DNA from: Bacteroidota bacterium
GTDB lineage: Bacteria > Bacteroidota > Bacteroidia > Bacteroidales > JAAUTT01
Length of the DNA stretch: 41,462 nucleotides
Reading direction: 5' to 3'
Assembly (NCBI GenBank): GCA_020048915.1
Contig: JAIFLU010000105.1
Location: forward strand, 1-41,462
Shown here piece after piece: positions 34,122 through 41,462 of the stretch (the stretch's first letter is position 1; each line of letters begins with the position of its first letter). A program made the translations under genes and the position numbers. The notes beneath the pieces were generated by a model that saw only the letters and a program-made list of their open reading frames with translations, did not search any database and was not told where the DNA came from.

Positions 34122-35468
34122 TTGGCATTAAAATTTAAAGTTACCAACGTTTTTTCGTTGCAAGTATTTCAATTGCTTCGATTCACAGTATTTTTACTTA
34201 TAAGTGTATTTTTTGTCAAAAGTGGACTTACTAATGAGGAAATTGGTGACTTTGAGCAAATGTTATTCATTGCAAGCGGAATAAGCTTTTTTTGGATCGG
34301 GGGCATTACCCAATCGTTAATACCACTTTACAATAATAACAATACGTTTCAAACAACACAGCGGCCAGGTTTGGTTAAATCGCCCGAATTATTTAATGCA
34401 TTTCTGTTACTTACTTTTTTTAGTTTTTTATTTTCATTATTAATTATCTTCTCAGGATCACTTGGTTTCTCCAATAAATCTATTGGTAAAATCCCGTACC
34501 ATAATATTCTTGCATTATATTTTTTCTTCAATAACCCGGGGGCATTGATAGAGTATATCTATTTGCTCAAAAATAAAGCGAAACATATCCTTGTTTTTGG
34601 CATTGTCTCCTTTTTTGTACAGTTGTTTCTGGTTTGCGGCCCTGTTTTATTTGGATGGGGACTTTTATATGGTATTTGGGGATTGGTTATTTATACCATC
34701 TTAAGATATTCGTTTGTGATTTATCTCCTGATCCGGTATGCCAAATTCGAGTTCTCCTGGTCGTTTATTAAAACTCACCTAAATTTGGGCTACCCATTAA
34801 TTTTCAGCTCATTATTAAGTGGTTCCTGGCAGTATATCGATGGCATTATTGCATTAGTAACCAGTAATTCTGCCCGTTTTGCCATATTTAGGTTTGGTGC
34901 AAAGGAACTTCCTTTCGTTGGACAATTAGCTTCGGGCTTAGCTAATGCCATGTTAACAGGGTTTTCTAGTCCGGAAAGTATTGCAGACACCCTTCATACA
35001 TTAAAAACAAAATCGCTTCGCTTAATGCATTACCTTTTTCCGTTAACGGTATTTGTTATGATCTTCAGCAAGTGGATTTATGAGACATTTCTCTTTAGTC
35101 CTTCTTTTCATCGAAGCGTCGACGTTTTTTTAGTTTACCAGTTAATGATAATTTCCCGATTGATTTTTCCGCAAACAATCCTTATTGGTTTAAAAAAGAC
35201 AAAAGTTGTGCTGGTCGCTTCTATATTAGAAATTGTTATTAATGTTGGTGCAACATTGTTATTAATGCAGCGATACGGGTTGGTTGGTATTGCTCTGGGA
35301 TCAGTTTCTGTCCACGTTTTAGAGAAGATTTATATGGTAGCTTATAATTATTATAAATTAGGAATTAAACCAACGGAATATATTCCCGTTCGATGGTTTA
35401 CCTTTTATAGCTCTATGTTAATTCTTGTTTTTGTTTTAATTGACTACCGAATCATAAAAGTTCATTAA
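34122..35468 (+). CDS. Polysaccharide biosynthesis protein, flippase-like (PST/MATE type)
   Basis: A 448-residue, highly hydrophobic protein with about 12 predicted membrane helices and the organisation of oligosaccharide flippases (Wzx/PST, MviN-like MATE superfamily). It is predicted to move lipid-linked sugars across the inner membrane. The start is uncertain: TTG 34122 gives the sensible N-terminus [21 protein letters not shown], while the first in-frame ATG is about 46 codons later and would delete helix 1. A TACTTTTG -7-like box lies at 34064-34071, and a hairpin AAAGCATT/AATGCTTT (34080-34101) sits in the leader. No glycosyltransferase genes adjoin it, so its glycan is unknown. Confidence 0.72.
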   Translation: MALKFKVTNVFSLQVFQLLRFTVFLLISVFFVKSGLTNEEIGDFEQMLFIASGISFFWIGGITQSLIPLYNNNNTFQTTQRPGLVKSPELFNAFLLLTFFSFLFSLLIIFSGSLGFSNKSIGKIPYHNILALYFFFNNPGALIEYIYLLKNKAKHILVFGIVSFFVQLFLVCGPVLFGWGLLYGIWGLVIYTILRYSFVIYLLIRYAKFEFSWSFIKTHLNLGYPLIFSSLLSGSWQYIDGIIALVTSNSARFAIFRFGAKELPFVGQLASGLANAMLTGFSSPESIADTLHTLKTKSLRLMHYLFPLTVFVMIFSKWIYETFLFSPSFHRSVDVFLVYQLMIISRLIFPQTILIGLKKTKVVLVASILEIVINVGATLLLMQRYGLVGIALGSVSVHVLEKIYMVAYNYYKLGIKPTEYIPVRWFTFYSSMLILVFVLIDYRIIKVH

Positions 35469-35481
35469 CAATACAAATTGT

Positions 35482-35512
35482 TTTGCAAATTTGGTTGGAA
35501 TATTTACCTTTG
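35482..35512 (+). promoter_or_regulatory. Bacteroidota-type promoter of rpmE
   Basis: TTTG (35482-35485), 19 bp, then TACCTTTG (35505-35512) is an exact consensus match. The start would be near 35519, about 36 nt before ATG 35555. It therefore rules out any in-frame start upstream of that ATG. Confidence 0.82.
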
Positions 35513-35554
35513 CATCCCAAATTAGAAAATAATTATTTTAATAGCCGAGAAGCA

Positions 35555-35815
35555 ATGAAAAAGGACATACATCCAAAGAATTACAGGTTAGTGGCTTTTA
35601 AGGACATGTCGAATGAGCACGTATTTATTACTAAATCTGTTGCTCAGTCAAGAGAAACAATCACTTACGAAGGAGTTGAATATCCACTTTTGAAACTTGA
35701 AATTTCAAATACATCTCATCCATTTTATACCGGTAAGATGAAACTTGTAGATAGTGCAGGACGTGTTGATAAGTTCATGAACCGTTACAAAGACCACTTT
35801 AACAAAAAGAAATAG
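35555..35815 (+). CDS. rpmE2: 50S ribosomal protein L31 type B
   Basis: An 86-residue ribosomal protein beginning [15 protein letters not shown], the characteristic L31 start. It contains no cysteine, so it is the zinc-independent type B form (the C+ form has a CxxC zinc site). [14 protein letters not shown] and [13 protein letters not shown] are conserved segments. ATG 35555 is used because an in-frame ATG at 35483 lies within the promoter and would add 24 non-conserved residues. It is a single-gene unit with a strong promoter and a strong terminator. Confidence 0.95.
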   Translation: MKKDIHPKNYRLVAFKDMSNEHVFITKSVAQSRETITYEGVEYPLLKLEISNTSHPFYTGKMKLVDSAGRVDKFMNRYKDHFNKKK

Positions 35816-35836
35816 TAACTTTTGCATAAAAGGATT

Positions 35837-35872
35837 AAAGCTCCGGGCTTCTCCAAGTCAGGAGCTTTTTTA
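35837..35872 (+). terminator. Intrinsic terminator of rpmE
   Basis: AAAGCTCC (35837-35844) pairs with GGAGCTTT (35861-35868) across a 16-nt loop, followed by a run of Ts. It lies 21 bp after the L31 stop. Confidence 0.85.
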
Positions 35873-35909
35873 TTTATATTTGCCTCATGTACCTTAAAAG
35901 GAAACTTTT

Positions 35910-37097
35910 ATGCAAAATTTTATTCTTTTTGATGATAGTGCCTGGCACAAACTATTGCCTCTTACTTTTACCAGACCGGTTTGCGAAATCCGTGTTGGTA
36001 TTCTTACAATAAGAGAAAAGTGGGAACGATCTCTTCATTCTAAATTATTTTTCATAACGCAAGATTATTTACAGGAAAAATTTCCGGTTAATTCCGGGTT
36101 CTCAAATACGTTAATTAATGGTTCGGTTTTACCCAACGCTGAACTTATTAAGGCAATTCAAAATCTCCAACCAGGTCAGTACCTTACTTCCAATAATGTT
36201 GTATTAGCTTGTTTTCCCGAAAAAGGCATTCCTGGTATTACTACCATTTTAGAATATTGCAAACAGAAAGTTGTATTTGAATCTCCGTTTATCAGGATTG
36301 AATTCCCCTGGCATATTTTCGAAAAAAATGGTGAGGCTCTTATTGCTGATTTCGAGATGCTCACAAAAGGCAGAAAATCTCAGCCAATTAGCAAAACAAA
36401 TCAAATAGCAGGCGAAAATAATATTTTTCTAGAAGAAGGGGCAAAGGTCGAGTTTGCTATTATTAATGCTGCTACAGGCCCTGTATATGTTGGTGCAGAT
36501 GCTGAAATAATGGAAGGGTCTATTGTTCGAGGCCCATTGGCATTGTGCGAGCATTCGGCCTTAAAAATGGGGTGTAAAATTTATGGACCTACCACTATTG
36601 GACCATATTCTAAGGTTGGGGGCGAAGTAAACAATTCGGTAATTTTCGGATATTCCAATAAAGCACACGACGGGTTTCTTGGTAATGCCGTTCTGGGAGA
36701 ATGGTGTAACCTGGGGGCAGATACCAATAATTCTAACCTCAAAAATAATTACGACAAAGTTAAACTCTGGAGTTATTCAGAAGAACGATTTATTAGCACC
36801 GGCCTGCAGTTTTGCGGATTAATTATGGGCGATCATTCCAAATCGGGCATAAACACCATGTTTAATACAGGAACTGTTGTTGGGGTGAGCGCAAACATCT
36901 TTGGTGACGGGTTTCCGCGGAATTTTATCCCCTCGTTTTCCTGGGGCGGCCCTCAGGGATATATGGTATATACACCCGAAAAAGCTCTAAAAACAGCCGA
37001 AATAGTTTATAACAGAAGAGGTTTTCCATTACCTGAAACCGATAAAAAGATTTTAAATCATATTTTTTTAGTTACTGAGAAGTATAGGAAATTTTAA
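35910..37097 (+). CDS. GlmU-family putative sugar nucleotidyltransferase with hexapeptide repeats
   Basis: A 395-residue cytoplasmic protein of a Bacteroidota GlmU-like family. The N-terminal half (1-160) starts FILFDDSAWHKLLPLTFTRP and lacks the glycine-rich GxGTRM nucleotide loop of true GlmU. The C-terminal half (about 165-345) consists of left-handed beta-helix hexapeptide repeats (VYVGADAEI, TTIGPYSKVGG, VVGVSANIF), as in acetyl- and nucleotidyltransferases. It follows rpmE after a terminator, and a TATATTTG box (35875-35882) about 28 bp upstream of the ATG is a candidate -7. It may act in sugar-nucleotide or cell-envelope precursor synthesis, but the reaction has not been read from sequence. 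Confidence 0.75.
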   Translation: MQNFILFDDSAWHKLLPLTFTRPVCEIRVGILTIREKWERSLHSKLFFITQDYLQEKFPVNSGFSNTLINGSVLPNAELIKAIQNLQPGQYLTSNNVVLACFPEKGIPGITTILEYCKQKVVFESPFIRIEFPWHIFEKNGEALIADFEMLTKGRKSQPISKTNQIAGENNIFLEEGAKVEFAIINAATGPVYVGADAEIMEGSIVRGPLALCEHSALKMGCKIYGPTTIGPYSKVGGEVNNSVIFGYSNKAHDGFLGNAVLGEWCNLGADTNNSNLKNNYDKVKLWSYSEERFISTGLQFCGLIMGDHSKSGINTMFNTGTVVGVSANIFGDGFPRNFIPSFSWGGPQGYMVYTPEKALKTAEIVYNRRGFPLPETDKKILNHIFLVTEKYRKF

Positions 37098-37120
37098 CAA
37101 TTAGAGCGCTTCTTATCTTT

Positions 37121-37136
37121 TGGCATGTAGATTGAG
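37121..37136 (+). promoter_or_regulatory. Sigma-54-like -24/-12 element upstream of lon
   Basis: TGGCATGTAGATTGAG matches TGGCACG-N4-TTGCW at 9 of 12 fixed positions, including the GG and TG dinucleotides at correct spacing. The start would lie near 37147, 72 nt before the lon ATG. The -12 box has A where C is usual, so this is a candidate only. Confidence 0.4.
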
Positions 37137-37218
37137 CATGTAACCAAATAACTAAAACTCCAGATTGATTGTTTAAGGATTGTCAAAATGGCAGAAAAAC
37201 AAAGAGGGTTGAGATATT

Positions 37219-39648
37219 ATGAGTAGAAAACAAGATAAACCGGTTATTTCAGAATTAATCTTTAGTAATAGCGTTCAGGAGGATATGGAGTATATTCCTA
37301 TATTGTCAGAAGATGACGATGAGTTTTCCGAACAAGTAAAGATCCCTGACAATTTACCTATTTTACCATTAAGGAATACGGTTCTTTTTCCGGGGATTGT
37401 TTTACCAATTACGGTTGGGCGCGACAAGTCTATTAAGCTGATTCGCGACGCATATAAAAAGAATAAATTAATAGGAACCCTTGCACAACGAAATCCAAAT
37501 ATAAATGAGCCCGAAGGGAAGGATTTATACAAAGTTGGTACAATTGCACAGGTTTTAAAAATCCTGGAAATGCCCGACAATTCCACTTCGGTGATAATTC
37601 AGGGCAAGAAGCGTTTCATTGCGGAGGATATTACATCTACTTCTCCATATATTAAAGCCGAAGGAGAAGATAAGGAATTTACGGCCATCATCAGTTCGTT
37701 GAAAGATCTAGCGCTTCGTATTATTCAACTCTCGAACAATATACCGCAAGAGGCCGGCTTTGCAATTAAAAATATTGAAAACCCAACGTTTCTTATAAAT
37801 TTTGTATCGTCCAACTCCGATATAAAGCCCGAAGAAAAGCAACAGTTGCTCGAAATTACTGACCTGAAAAAAAGGGCAATACGTTTATTGGAATATCTTA
37901 CACGCGAATTGCAAATGCTGGAATTGAAGCGCGATATCCAATCGAAAGTAAAGGTTGATATCGACCAGCAACAACGGGAGTATCTTCTCCATCAGCAAAT
38001 GAAAACAATTCAGGACGAATTGGGAGGAAACCCTATTGATCAGGAAATTCAGGAGCTCGAAAAAAAGGCAAAAAAGAAAAAATGGAGTAAGGAAGTTGAT
38101 TCTACATTTCGAAAGGAGCTTGATAAACTTCAGCGCCTAAATCCAGCAGCAGGTGAATATTCGGTTCAGATGAATTATTTATATACCCTGCTGGAATTGC
38201 CCTGGAATGAATATACAAAAGATAATTTCGACCTAAACCGGGCGAAGAAGATATTGGACGAAGATCATTTTGGACTTGAAAAAGTTAAAGATCGGATATT
38301 AGAGTATCTTGCCGTTCTTAAACTCAAAGGAGATTTAAAATCTCCAATCCTATGTTTAGTGGGCCCTCCGGGTGTAGGAAAAACATCGTTGGGAAGATCT
38401 ATTGCCCGCGCGCTAAACCGGAAATATACCAGGGTTTCCCTTGGAGGACTTCACGATGAAGCCGAAATTCGCGGACACCGCAAAACATACATTGGAGCCA
38501 TGCCGGGGCGTATTGTTCAAAATATTAAAAAGGCGAAGTCGTCTAATCCTGTGTTTGTATTAGACGAATTGGATAAAGTTGGTAAGGATTATCATGGCGA
38601 CCCATCCTCAGCGCTTCTTGAAGTATTGGATCCGGAACAAAACAATGCTTTTTATGATAATTATCTTGAGCTCGAATACGACTTATCAAAAGTAATGTTT
38701 CTGGCTACGGCAAATACTTTATCTACCGTAAATTCAGCTTTACGCGACCGTTTAGAAATTATTGAAGTGTCGGGTTATACGCTTGAGGAGAAAATTGAAA
38801 TTTGTAAAAAGCATCTTCTTTCGAAACAGTTAAAAGCCCATGGGGTAAAGAAAGGGCATGTTGAGTTTTCTGATAAAGTAATTGAATTTTTAATAGATAA
38901 TTATACTCGCGAATCGGGTGTCAGGGAAATGGATAAAACCCTTGCCAGTGTTATTCGAAATATTGCCAAACAAGTTGCTTTTGGTGAAAAAACAGAAAAG
39001 AAACTTACTACAGCCTCTATTGAAAAGATCTTAGGATCGCCAAAATATTTAAAAGATAAATACCAGGGAAATGAGTTTGCAGGAGTTGTTGTAGGGCTAG
39101 CCTGGACTGCTGTCGGGGGCGATATTTTATATGTCGAAACCAGTCTCAGTAAAGGAAAAGGTGGACTAACCCTTACCGGAAACCTCGGAGAAGTAATGAA
39201 AGAGTCGGCGATTATTGCGCTGGAATATATCAAGTCACATTGCGAATCGTTTGGTATATCTTCGGAGGTATTCGAAAAATGGAGCGTTCATGTGCATGTC
39301 CCCGAAGGAGCAATCCCCAAAGATGGGCCTTCTGCCGGAATTACCATGGCAACTTCCATGATTTCGGCATTTATGCAATGCAAAGTTAAAAGCAATGTTG
39401 CTATGACCGGCGAAATTACGTTGCGAGGGAAAGTGCTTCCTGTAGGTGGAATAAAAGAAAAAATTCTTGCTGCGAAACGCGCTGGTATTGCCGAAATAAT
39501 TCTTTCGAACGAAAATAAAAAAGACATTGAGGAAATACCTGCCATGTATTTGCATGGACTTACATTTCATTATGTCGATAAAATTTCGGAGGTAATAGAT
39601 CTTGCTGTAACAAAAGAAAAAGTAGACAAAGCCTTAAACATCGTCTAA
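37219..39648 (+). CDS. lon: ATP-dependent protease Lon
   Basis: Cytosolic AAA+ protease degrading misfolded and regulatory proteins. At 809 residues it is a standard LonA. The N-terminal substrate-binding domain (about 45-245, from [14 protein letters not shown]) is followed by a coiled-coil region. The AAA+ domain has Walker A GPPGVGKT (382-389), Walker [10 protein letters not shown] and sensor residues. The protease domain has the dyad S705 (DGPSAG) and K748 (GGIKEK). A 40-residue acidic N-terminal extension precedes the conserved part. A sigma-54-like element lies in its leader, as for the Deg-type protease at 2.8 kb, suggesting shared stress control. Confidence 0.97.
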   Translation: MSRKQDKPVISELIFSNSVQEDMEYIPILSEDDDEFSEQVKIPDNLPILPLRNTVLFPGIVLPITVGRDKSIKLIRDAYKKNKLIGTLAQRNPNINEPEGKDLYKVGTIAQVLKILEMPDNSTSVIIQGKKRFIAEDITSTSPYIKAEGEDKEFTAIISSLKDLALRIIQLSNNIPQEAGFAIKNIENPTFLINFVSSNSDIKPEEKQQLLEITDLKKRAIRLLEYLTRELQMLELKRDIQSKVKVDIDQQQREYLLHQQMKTIQDELGGNPIDQEIQELEKKAKKKKWSKEVDSTFRKELDKLQRLNPAAGEYSVQMNYLYTLLELPWNEYTKDNFDLNRAKKILDEDHFGLEKVKDRILEYLAVLKLKGDLKSPILCLVGPPGVGKTSLGRSIARALNRKYTRVSLGGLHDEAEIRGHRKTYIGAMPGRIVQNIKKAKSSNPVFVLDELDKVGKDYHGDPSSALLEVLDPEQNNAFYDNYLELEYDLSKVMFLATANTLSTVNSALRDRLEIIEVSGYTLEEKIEICKKHLLSKQLKAHGVKKGHVEFSDKVIEFLIDNYTRESGVREMDKTLASVIRNIAKQVAFGEKTEKKLTTASIEKILGSPKYLKDKYQGNEFAGVVVGLAWTAVGGDILYVETSLSKGKGGLTLTGNLGEVMKESAIIALEYIKSHCESFGISSEVFEKWSVHVHVPEGAIPKDGPSAGITMATSMISAFMQCKVKSNVAMTGEITLRGKVLPVGGIKEKILAAKRAGIAEIILSNENKKDIEEIPAMYLHGLTFHYVDKISEVIDLAVTKEKVDKALNIV

Positions 39649-39743
39649 AAATTATGTTTTGCCGAAAAAATTAATAGATTTGCCGATATTCAATTTGAAA
39701 AGCATTTCTTAAGCTGGATATTTGCTTAACAAATTTAAATCAT

Positions 39744-40283
39744 ATGAAAATGGACAGCGGATTATTTTGGGGCTTATTACTTATAATTCTTGGATTAAGT
39801 TTAATACTTAAGGTGGTTTTTCACATCGACTTTCCGGTAGTTAAACTCCTGATAGCATTCTTTTTTATTTATTTGGGGATAAAGGTTCTCTTCGGTAATT
39901 TTGGTGTTTCATTATTTAAAGGAGGTCCACACGATGTTGCCTTTGGCGAAGCCAGTTACAAAGATATCATTCAACCGGCAAAGGAATATCATGTTGTTTT
40001 CGGAAAAGGCAACTTCGATTTTCGGAACATTCAACTTCCCGATTCCGGCGAATTGGAAGTGAAGGTGAGTACTGTTTTTGGTGCATCCGAAATTATTTTG
40101 AATGCTGCCACACCAGTCCGTATCAAAGCCGATGCGGCATTTTCGGGCACACAATTGCCCAATGGGAACAGCGCCGTTTTTGGTACAGTCAACTACGAAA
40201 GTGAAAACTTTGATGAATCAAAGCCTCATTTACTCTTGAAAACTGAAGTGGTTTTTGGAGGTGTCGATATAAAGCGAAAGTGA
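39744..40283 (+). CDS. LiaF-like membrane protein
   Basis: A 179-residue protein with two N-terminal transmembrane helices (about 6-26 and 32-50) separated by a short loop, followed by a soluble domain of regular beta strands (GNFDFRNIQL, VSTVFGASEIIL, KTEVVFGGVDIK). The repeated VFG(A/K/G) turns are typical of the LiaF C-terminal beta-helix domain. In Firmicutes LiaF proteins restrain a cell-envelope stress sensor kinase; no such two-component pair is present here, so only the fold is assigned. It stands between lon and coaD and ends at a strong terminator. Confidence 0.75.
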   Translation: MKMDSGLFWGLLLIILGLSLILKVVFHIDFPVVKLLIAFFFIYLGIKVLFGNFGVSLFKGGPHDVAFGEASYKDIIQPAKEYHVVFGKGNFDFRNIQLPDSGELEVKVSTVFGASEIILNAATPVRIKADAAFSGTQLPNGNSAVFGTVNYESENFDESKPHLLLKTEVVFGGVDIKRK

Positions 40284-40303
40284 AATAAAGTTTATAAATA
40301 GAG

Positions 40304-40345
40304 AGGCCGAACATGCACGTGAAAACTGCAGATTCGGCCTTTTTT
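40304..40345 (+). terminator. Intrinsic terminator of the LiaF-like gene
   Basis: AGGCCGAA (40304-40311) pairs with TTCGGCCT (40333-40340) across 21 nt, followed by five more Ts (40341-40345). Confidence 0.85.
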
Positions 40346-40426
40346 GTTTTTCCATTTTTCGGATAGGTCAACAATGATAATTAATTGCGATATTTGTTTT
40401 TTTAATATTGATTTTTGCTTAACATC

Positions 40427-40900
40427 ATGAGTAAAATTGCCGTATTTCCAGGATCGTTCGACCCGTTTACTATTGGTCATGAATCTATAGTTCACCGGGC
40501 AGCAGAGCTTTTCGATAAGATTATTATAGCTATTGGACATAACGAAAATAAGAAAGCCTTTTTTACCCTATCGCAACGTTTGGGTATGATTAAAGATGTT
40601 TTTCAAAACGAGCCGCAAGTTGAGGTTACACATTTCGAAGATCTTACTATTGATCTTTGTCGGCGGGTAGGTGCAAAATATATATTAAGAGGGTTGCGTA
40701 CCTCTGCCGATTTTGAATACGAACGGGCAATTGCTCAGGTTAATAAAATGATGTATCCCGAACTTGAATCGGTTTTTATGCTTACGTTGCCCGAACATAC
40801 ATCAATAAACTCAACCATAGTAAGGGAAGTTCTGAAATACAAAGGAGATGTTTCAAAGTTTATCCCTGCTTCCATCGATTTAAATAAATATTTAAAATGA
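40427..40900 (+). CDS. coaD: Phosphopantetheine adenylyltransferase
   Basis: Penultimate step of coenzyme A synthesis: ATP plus 4'-phosphopantetheine gives dephospho-CoA. ATG 40427 gives 157 residues, the normal size. GSFDPFTIGH (9-18) is the nucleotidyltransferase TxGH signature, RGLRTSADFEYE binds ATP and substrate, and INSTIVRE near residue 128 corresponds to ISSTxVR. A TTG four codons upstream is in frame but adds nothing conserved. The stop overlaps the ATG of the next gene (ATGA). Confidence 0.96.
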   Translation: MSKIAVFPGSFDPFTIGHESIVHRAAELFDKIIIAIGHNENKKAFFTLSQRLGMIKDVFQNEPQVEVTHFEDLTIDLCRRVGAKYILRGLRTSADFEYERAIAQVNKMMYPELESVFMLTLPEHTSINSTIVREVLKYKGDVSKFIPASIDLNKYLK

Positions 40901-41462
40901 CATTGAGCATTCTGCGAGGGTTATGGGTGATTGTAGGTTTTATTTACTGCAATTTATCCTTTGGAAATACGGTAGTAAGTGGCAATGCTCCTGACTTTGC
41001 CGGACAAACCATTGAACTGTGCATCTATGAGAACATGATCGATTTCGTGGAAGAAAAAGTCGTGTCTTGTAAAGTTTCTGTTAACGGCGATTTTAGCTTC
41101 ACTTTGAATAATAATTCAACCCAATTAGTATTTGCGCATGTGGGCGTGTATTTTATGTTTTTGTATGTAGAGCCTAATAGTCGATATATTGTTCAATTAC
41201 CACCCCGTCAGGATAAAAAGCCCGAAGAAAAGCTAAATCCATATTTTGAAGAAAAGCAGGTACATTTATTAATAAGGGAATGTTATAAAGCTGAAGTACT
41301 GGTTCCGATCCAGGATGAGTTGAATTTTTATATACGAACATTCGACGATTACTATGGCCCATACATGGCGAAATATGCCTATAATGTGGCAACTCAACAG
41401 GAACTGAAAGATCGGGACAGCACCATTAAGCGTATTGAAATATTGTTCCCCGATAATCATTT
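40897..41462 (+). CDS. Exported protein of unknown function, truncated by the window edge
   Basis: The frame opens at ATG 40897, overlapping the coaD stop by four bases, and stays open to the right edge (188 codons visible). It begins MTLSILRGLWVIVGFIYCNL, a probable signal peptide ending near SFG. An N-terminal beta-rich domain follows (VVSGNAPDFAGQTIELCIYE, then FVEEKVVSCKVSVNGDFSF), resembling the DUF4369-type modules that precede thioredoxin domains in Bacteroidota exported proteins. Whether a thioredoxin domain follows cannot be seen. Translational coupling with coaD is probable. Confidence 0.6.
   Translation, partial: MTLSILRGLWVIVGFIYCNLSFGNTVVSGNAPDFAGQTIELCIYENMIDFVEEKVVSCKVSVNGDFSFTLNNNSTQLVFAHVGVYFMFLYVEPNSRYIVQLPPRQDKKPEEKLNPYFEEKQVHLLIRECYKAEVLVPIQDELNFYIRTFDDYYGPYMAKYAYNVATQQELKDRDSTIKRIEILFPDNH

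Noticed and set aside
39658-39682. Promoter upstream of the LiaF-like gene (TTTG ... TAGATTTG)
   Set aside because: The spacing is only 13 bp against the 19-21 bp expected. TAnnTTTG alone is common by chance in A/T-rich DNA.

Overview
The window looks like a chromosomal segment from a member of the Bacteroidota, probably class Bacteroidia. The evidence is: C-terminal type IX secretion (T9SS) sorting domains on secreted proteins, TTTG-N19-TAnnTTTG promoters upstream of ychF and rpmE, a GlmU-like nucleotidyltransferase and a helix-hairpin-helix/beta-barrel protein of Bacteroidota type, a cysteine-free type B L31, weak Shine-Dalgarno sequences and moderate-to-low GC. No rRNA, CRISPR array, prophage or intact insertion sequence was seen. 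Species cannot be read from the sequence.

Layout. 1-3.8 kb: ABC exporter tail and permease, recJ, and a signal-less Deg/HtrA protease with a sigma-54-like promoter. 3.8-7.2 kb (minus): purE followed closely by two outer-membrane beta-barrel proteins. 7.3-11.9 kb (plus): hpt, pgi with a strong terminator, an EamA transporter and a sugar porter. 12-16 kb (plus): an accessory stretch with a short Cys-Cys leader ORF, a TlpA-like thioredoxin protein, a T9SS cargo protein, a MITE-like element with inverted repeats and a 5-bp target duplication, and an acetylxylan-esterase-like gene interrupted by one in-frame TAA. 16.0-27.1 kb (minus): nine co-directional genes described below. 27.3-31.3 kb: ychF, a secreted M14 carboxypeptidase and class II aldolase. 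31.5-34.0 kb (minus): a TPR/SpoIIE-type membrane phosphatase and tRNA-His. 34.1-41.5 kb (plus): a flippase, rpmE type B, a GlmU-like protein, lon, a LiaF-like membrane protein, coaD and the start of an exported protein cut by the window edge.

The main discovery candidate is the minus-strand cluster 16032-27110. In transcription order it encodes methylcrotonyl-CoA carboxylase beta, methylglutaconyl-CoA hydratase, methylcrotonyl-CoA carboxylase alpha, an acyl-CoA dehydrogenase, type 2 IPP isomerase, class II HMG-CoA reductase, a GYDIA-type GHMP kinase, diphosphomevalonate decarboxylase and a mevalonate-kinase-like GHMP kinase. The first four are the leucine-degradation (liu) set that ends at HMG-CoA. 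The last five are the mevalonate set that starts at HMG-CoA and ends at IPP/DMAPP. The HMG-CoA lyase that normally closes liu operons is absent, and so is HMG-CoA synthase. Read literally, the cluster is a contiguous route from isovaleryl-CoA (leucine carbon) to isoprenoid precursors through a shared HMG-CoA pool. The individual enzyme calls are well supported by motifs. The leucine-to-isoprenoid flux is an inference, and HMG-CoA synthase or lyase may be encoded elsewhere in the genome.
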